DNA from: an uncultured Selenomonadales bacterium
Lineage (GTDB): Bacteria; Bacillota; Negativicutes; Selenomonadales; Selenomonadaceae
Assembly: GCA_946547205.1 (NCBI GenBank)
Contig: CAMNPA010000029.1
Coordinates: 1-8,991, forward strand
Direction of reading: 5' to 3'
DNA: 8,991 nucleotides
A program made the position numbers and the translations under genes. Positions 5,801 to 8,991 of this stretch are shown piece by piece. The stretch's first letter is position 1. Every line of letters begins with the position of its first letter. The notes beneath the pieces are model-generated. The model saw only the letters and a list, made by a program, of their open reading frames with translations, ran no database searches and had not been told where the DNA came from.

Positions 5801-8800
5801 ATGGTCAAGAGAATTTTTATAGAGAAACGCGCCGGATTCGACGTGCCCGCCAAACAGTTGCTTGAAGACTTCCGCGAGACTTTGGACGTTAAAAATCTTG
5901 CGGGCGTGAGATTGTTTGTTCGCTACGACGTGGAAGGTTTGAGCGACGAAGATTTTTTGCGCGTGAGAGATATTGTTTTCCGTGAGCCGAACGTTGATAA
6001 TTTTTATGACGCCTTGCCCGCCGAGATTGACGCGAAAACTTTTGCCGTTGAATATTTGCCGGGACAATTCGATCAGCGTGCCGACTCTGCCGCGCAATGT
6101 GTTCAGCTCGTCACGGGAAAAGATTTGCCGACGATTCACACGGCGCGAGTCATTTCGTTGCAAGGCGACATTTCCGACGACGACTTTGCCAAAATCAAAG
6201 CGTACTCTATCAACGCGATTGAATCACGCGAGGCGAGTTTTGAACTGCCCGCAACGTTGAAAGTTGTTGCCGATGTTCCCGCCGATGTTGAGATTTTGAA
6301 CGACTTCAACGGCTTTGACGACGACGCGCTGAAAAATTTTTTATCGGAACGCGGGCTTGCAATGAACCTTGACGATTTGAAGTTCTGCCAAAAATATTTT
6401 CGCGACGTTGAACGCCGTCCGCCGACAATCACCGAATTAAAAGTTATCGACACGTATTGGAGCGACCATTGCCGACATACGACATTCACCACGACGATTG
6501 ACAGCGTGACTTTCGACGCGGGCGCGGAAGTCGTCGAGCGTGCGTTTAAAATTTATCTTGCCGAACGCGAACGAATTCACGACGGCAAAGATGTTTCGTT
6601 GATGGATTTGGGCACAATCGGCGCGAAAATTGTTAAGCCCGCGAATCTTGACACGTCCGAGGAAATTAACGCCTGCTCAATCAAAATCACCGCGCAAATT
6701 GACGGGCACGACGAAGATTGGCTTGTGATGTTCAAGAATGAGACGCACAATCACCCGACGGAGATTGAACCGTTCGGCGGAGCTGCGACTTGTTTAGGCG
6801 GTGCGATTCGCGACCCGTTGAGCGGACGTTCTTACGTTTATCAAGCGATGCGCGTTACCGGTGCCGCTGATCCTCGCAAAAAATTTTCGGAGACTTTGCC
6901 GGGCAAACTTCCGCAGAAAAAAATTACTCGCGGCGCGGCTCAAGGTTACAGTTCTTACGGCAACCAAATCGGATTGGCGACAGGTCAAGTTCACGAAATT
7001 TATCACGAAGGTTATCTCGCAAAACGCATGGAGATTGGCGCGGTAATTGCGGCTGCTCCTCAAGCAAACGTCATCAGAAAACGTCCCGTTGTCGGCGATA
7101 AAGTCGTGTTGTTAGGCGGAAGAACAGGACGTGACGGAATTGGCGGCGCAACCGGTTCAAGCAAAGTTCACACGACCGAATCATTGACGACTGCGGGCGC
7201 GGAAGTTCAAAAGGGCAATCCACCGACTGAACGAAAAATTCAACGGCTCTTCAGAAATTCCGACGCGTCGAAACTCATCAAACGTTGCAATGACTTCGGC
7301 GCGGGCGGCGTGGCTGTTGCAGTCGGCGAATTGGCTGAAGGTCTCAAAATCAATCTTGATGCCGTGCGAAAAAAATATGACGGTCTCGACGGCACCGAGC
7401 TTGCAATTAGCGAATCGCAGGAACGCATGGCTGTTGTCCTTGACGCGAACGACGTTGAAAAATTCATTGCACTTGCCGACGCGGAAAATTTGGAAGCTTA
7501 CGTTGTCGCCGAGGTCACGGACAGCGGACGAATGATTATGAATTGGCGCGGCGTTCAAATCGTCAACATCAGCAGAAAATTTTTCGACACCAACGGCGTC
7601 AAGCGTCACATCACGGCGAAAATTTCTGCTCCGTCAAAAAAATTCCAAACTCCAAACTCCAAACTCCAAACTAATCTGCGCGGGCTGAACGTTTGCACTC
7701 AGAAAGGTCTCGTTGAGCGATTCGATTCGACAATCGGCGCGGCGACGGTTTTAATGCCCTTCGGCGGCAAAAATCAGCTCACGCCTGCAGAAGCGATGGT
7801 CGCCAAAATTCCTTGCGACGGCGAAACTTCCACGGCAACGGCTATGACTTTCGGATTCGACGCGGACATTTCGGAGCAAAGTCCTTTTCACGGCGCGATT
7901 GACGCGGTCACGAGTTCATTGGCAAAATTAGTGGCGACGGGCGCGGATTTTTCCAAATCTTATCTGACGTTCCAAGAATATTTCGAGAAACTCGGCGATG
8001 ATCCAAATCGTTGGGGCAAACCTTTGGCGGCGTTGCTCGGTGCGTTCATTGCGCAGAAAAATTTCGGCGTGGCGGCTATCGGCGGCAAAGATTCGATGAG
8101 CGGGACGTTTGAAAATATTCACGTGCCACCGACGCTGGTAAGTTTCGCGGTTGCGGTCGTCGACGCGGAAAAAGTCATTTCGCCCGAATTCAAAGCTGCA
8201 GGTCACAAAGTTTATTTCGTCGATTGTCCGCGCGATGTTGACGGCGTTCCAAATTTCGACGCGCTGAAGAAAAATTTTGCGACGGTGCACAAACTTATCT
8301 GCGACAGAAAAATTGTTGCGGCGATGAGCATTCAGCAAGGCGGCATTGCGGCGGCGGTTGCGAAGATGTCAATCGGCAACGACATCGGCTTTCGGGAATT
8401 AGGAATTAGGAATGAGGAATTAGGAATTAATTACGGGAGCTTAATCGTTGAGGCGACTTGCGAGCTTGAATTTGAACTTTTGGGCGAAACTATTGCCGAG
8501 CTTTGCATAAAAATTGGCGACGAAAAAATTTCTCTCGACGATGTGAAACGCGCACTTGCCGAGCCGCTTGAAAAAATTTTCCCGACGACTGTCAAGAGCT
8601 TAGAGCTTGGAGCTTTAAGCTTTAAGGAAAATCCTAAAAGCTATACACTAAAAGCTAAAAGCTCTAACCTAAAAGCTAAACCGCGAATTTTTATTCCCGT
8701 CTTTCCCGGCACGAATTGCGAATACGACAGCGCGAAAGTTTGGCGAAAAGCCGGCGGCATCCCGGAAATTTTTATCGTGCGCAATTTGACACCGCAAGCC

Positions 8801-8991
8801 GTTGAAGAGAGTATCGCCGCGATGGTTGAAAAGATTCGTGCCGCGCAGATAATCATGTTGCCCGGCGGATTCAGCGGCGGTGACGAGCCCGACGGTTCCG
8901 GAAAATTTATCGCCGCGACGTTCAGAAACCCGCGCATTGCCGAAGAAGTCATGAAACTTTTGCGCGAACGTGACGGCTTGATTCTGGGCAT
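5801..8991 (+). CDS. purL: Phosphoribosylformylglycinamidine synthase, single-chain PurL (3' end missing)
   Basis: Cytoplasmic FGAM synthase, the step of purine biosynthesis converting FGAR, glutamine and ATP to FGAM. The frame is open for 1063 codons to the right edge. Seen in order: PurS-like N-terminus (about 1-170); TYWSDHCRHTTF (219-230); first AIRS-type half with FKNETHNHPTEIEPFGG (311-327), GGATGSS (448-454) and NDFGAGGVA (497-505); second half with GGKDSMSG (761-768); and a glutaminase domain from residue 961 (PRIFIPVFPGTNCEYDS). The architecture and motifs fit the single-chain clade of Clostridia and streptococci (about 1250 residues), so about 200 residues are missing. The window ends after LILG (1060-1063), just before the catalytic cysteine expected in GICNGFQ. 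The ATG has GGAGG (5789-5793) seven bases upstream. It has its own promoter after a terminator, with no other pur gene in view. Three 7-bp repeat arrays lie in frame at residues 615-624, 866-877 and 932-960. Confidence 0.97.
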   Translation, partial: MVKRIFIEKRAGFDVPAKQLLEDFRETLDVKNLAGVRLFVRYDVEGLSDEDFLRVRDIVFREPNVDNFYDALPAEIDAKTFAVEYLPGQFDQRADSAAQCVQLVTGKDLPTIHTARVISLQGDISDDDFAKIKAYSINAIESREASFELPATLKVVADVPADVEILNDFNGFDDDALKNFLSERGLAMNLDDLKFCQKYFRDVERRPPTITELKVIDTYWSDHCRHTTFTTTIDSVTFDAGAEVVERAFKIYLAERERIHDGKDVSLMDLGTIGAKIVKPANLDTSEEINACSIKITAQIDGHDEDWLVMFKNETHNHPTEIEPFGGAATCLGGAIRDPLSGRSYVYQAMRVTGAADPRKKFSETLPGKLPQKKITRGAAQGYSSYGNQIGLATGQVHEIYHEGYLAKRMEIGAVIAAAPQANVIRKRPVVGDKVVLLGGRTGRDGIGGATGSSKVHTTESLTTAGAEVQKGNPPTERKIQRLFRNSDASKLIKRCNDFGAGGVAVAVGELAEGLKINLDAVRKKYDGLDGTELAISESQERMAVVLDANDVEKFIALADAENLEAYVVAEVTDSGRMIMNWRGVQIVNISRKFFDTNGVKRHITAKISAPSKKFQTPNSKLQTNLRGLNVCTQKGLVERFDSTIGAATVLMPFGGKNQLTPAEAMVAKIPCDGETSTATAMTFGFDADISEQSPFHGAIDAVTSSLAKLVATGADFSKSYLTFQEYFEKLGDDPNRWGKPLAALLGAFIAQKNFGVAAIGGKDSMSGTFENIHVPPTLVSFAVAVVDAEKVISPEFKAAGHKVYFVDCPRDVDGVPNFDALKKNFATVHKLICDRKIVAAMSIQQGGIAAAVAKMSIGNDIGFRELGIRNEELGINYGSLIVEATCELEFELLGETIAELCIKIGDEKISLDDVKRALAEPLEKIFPTTVKSLELGALSFKENPKSYTLKAKSSNLKAKPRIFIPVFPGTNCEYDSAKVWRKAGGIPEIFIVRNLTPQAVEESIAAMVEKIRAAQIIMLPGGFSGGDEPDGSGKFIAATFRNPRIAEEVMKLLRERDGLILG
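7644..7672 (+). repeat. Four perfect TCCAAAC heptanucleotide repeats inside purL
   Basis: Four exact head-to-tail copies of TCCAAAC (7644-7650, 7651-7657, 7658-7664, 7665-7671) plus one more T. They are translated in frame as FQTPNSKLQT (615-624). The stretch falls between the first and second synthetase halves of PurL, after SRKFFDTNGV and before GLVERFDSTIGAATV, where homologues have a variable linker. Four units make 28 bases, so loss or gain of one unit would shift the frame. Confidence 0.9.
8395..8429 (+). repeat. Five GGAATTA heptanucleotide repeats inside purL
   Basis: Five head-to-tail 7-bp units: GGAATTA at 8395, 8402, 8416 and 8423, with one variant GGAATGA at 8409. They are read in frame as ELGIRNEELGIN (866-877), between MSIGNDIGF and YGSLIVEA, a surface loop that varies in sequence among PurL proteins. 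The array is 35 bases long, so a one-unit change would break the frame. Confidence 0.9.
8599..8680 (+). repeat. Inverted pair of heptanucleotide arrays at the PurL glutaminase linker
   Basis: Left arm: four units starting at 8599, 8606, 8613 and 8620 (CTTAGAG, CTTGGAG, CTTTAAG, CTTTAAG). Right arm: units starting at 8634, mostly CTAAAAG (8634, 8648, 8655, 8669) with variants CTATACA (8641) and CTCTAAC (8662). CTAAAAG reversed and complemented is CTTTTAG, so the arms are imperfect inverted copies around a GG-AAAAT-CC turn (8626-8634). The inner ten pairs contain one mismatch. The translated stretch (932-960, rich in Ser, Leu, Ala and Lys) joins the synthetase to the glutaminase domain. Confidence 0.85.

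Noticed and set aside
7181..8338. Antisense open frames within purL (7181-7609 and 7928-8338)
   Set aside because: They mirror PurL codons that spell invariant motifs on the plus strand; no ribosome sites or recognisable protein features.
7644..8680. The repeats in purL as a CRISPR array, or as signs of a frameshifted pseudogene
   Set aside because: The units are 7 bp with no spacers. I translated the whole frame from 5801 to the edge and found no stop or frame break, with conserved motifs intact on both sides of each array.
8641..8991. An antisense open frame opposite the PurL glutaminase domain
   Set aside because: The plus strand here encodes the conserved VFPGTNCEYDS and GGFSGGDEPDGS segments, so the antisense frame is a shadow.

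Overview
The window looks like a fragment of a bacterial chromosome of moderate G+C. Most genes use many GC-ending codons, mixed with frequent AAA, AAT and TTT codons. A Bacillota (Firmicutes) origin is the best guess, perhaps a gut or rumen anaerobe of the Negativicutes type. The grounds are the single-chain PurL of the Clostridia/Streptococcus-like clade, the lipoprotein-anchored amino-acid ABC transporter and the strong AGGAGG-type ribosome sites. This assignment is inference and of low certainty. No rRNA, tRNA, insertion sequence, phage gene or CRISPR array is visible.

Layout. Positions 1-30 hold the first ten codons of a minus-strand gene that runs off the left edge, preceded by its own ribosome site and an extended -10 promoter (80-88). 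Positions 157-4579 are a compact minus-strand block of four genes, read from right to left. They are a lipoprotein in which a circularly permuted substrate-binding domain is fused to an amino-acid permease; its ATPase, which carries an extra C-terminal domain like a degenerate GHKL ATPase; a secreted SIMPL (DUF541) protein; and a membrane acyltransferase. The joins are a 4-bp overlap, a 24-bp gap and another 4-bp overlap, so one mRNA from the promoter at 4616-4644 is likely. The transporter pair would import a polar amino acid. The SIMPL protein and acyltransferase probably act on the cell envelope, and no direct functional link to the transporter can be read from the sequence.

From 4733 the plus strand carries a 314-residue protein of unknown function with a PH-like C-terminus, closed by a clear intrinsic terminator (5705-5733). 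A separate promoter follows (5764-5772), then purL from 5801 to the right edge. PurL is the FGAM synthase of purine biosynthesis. It is open for 1063 codons and is cut just before the expected catalytic cysteine of its glutaminase domain.

The most unusual signal is inside purL. Three different arrays of 7-bp repeats (7644-7672, 8395-8429, 8599-8680) sit in frame at three places where the protein has linkers or a variable loop. Seven is not a multiple of three, so gain or loss of one unit would shift the frame. The other points of interest are the permuted binding domain, the ABC-ATPase/GHKL-like fusion, and a change in codon use within the unknown gene.
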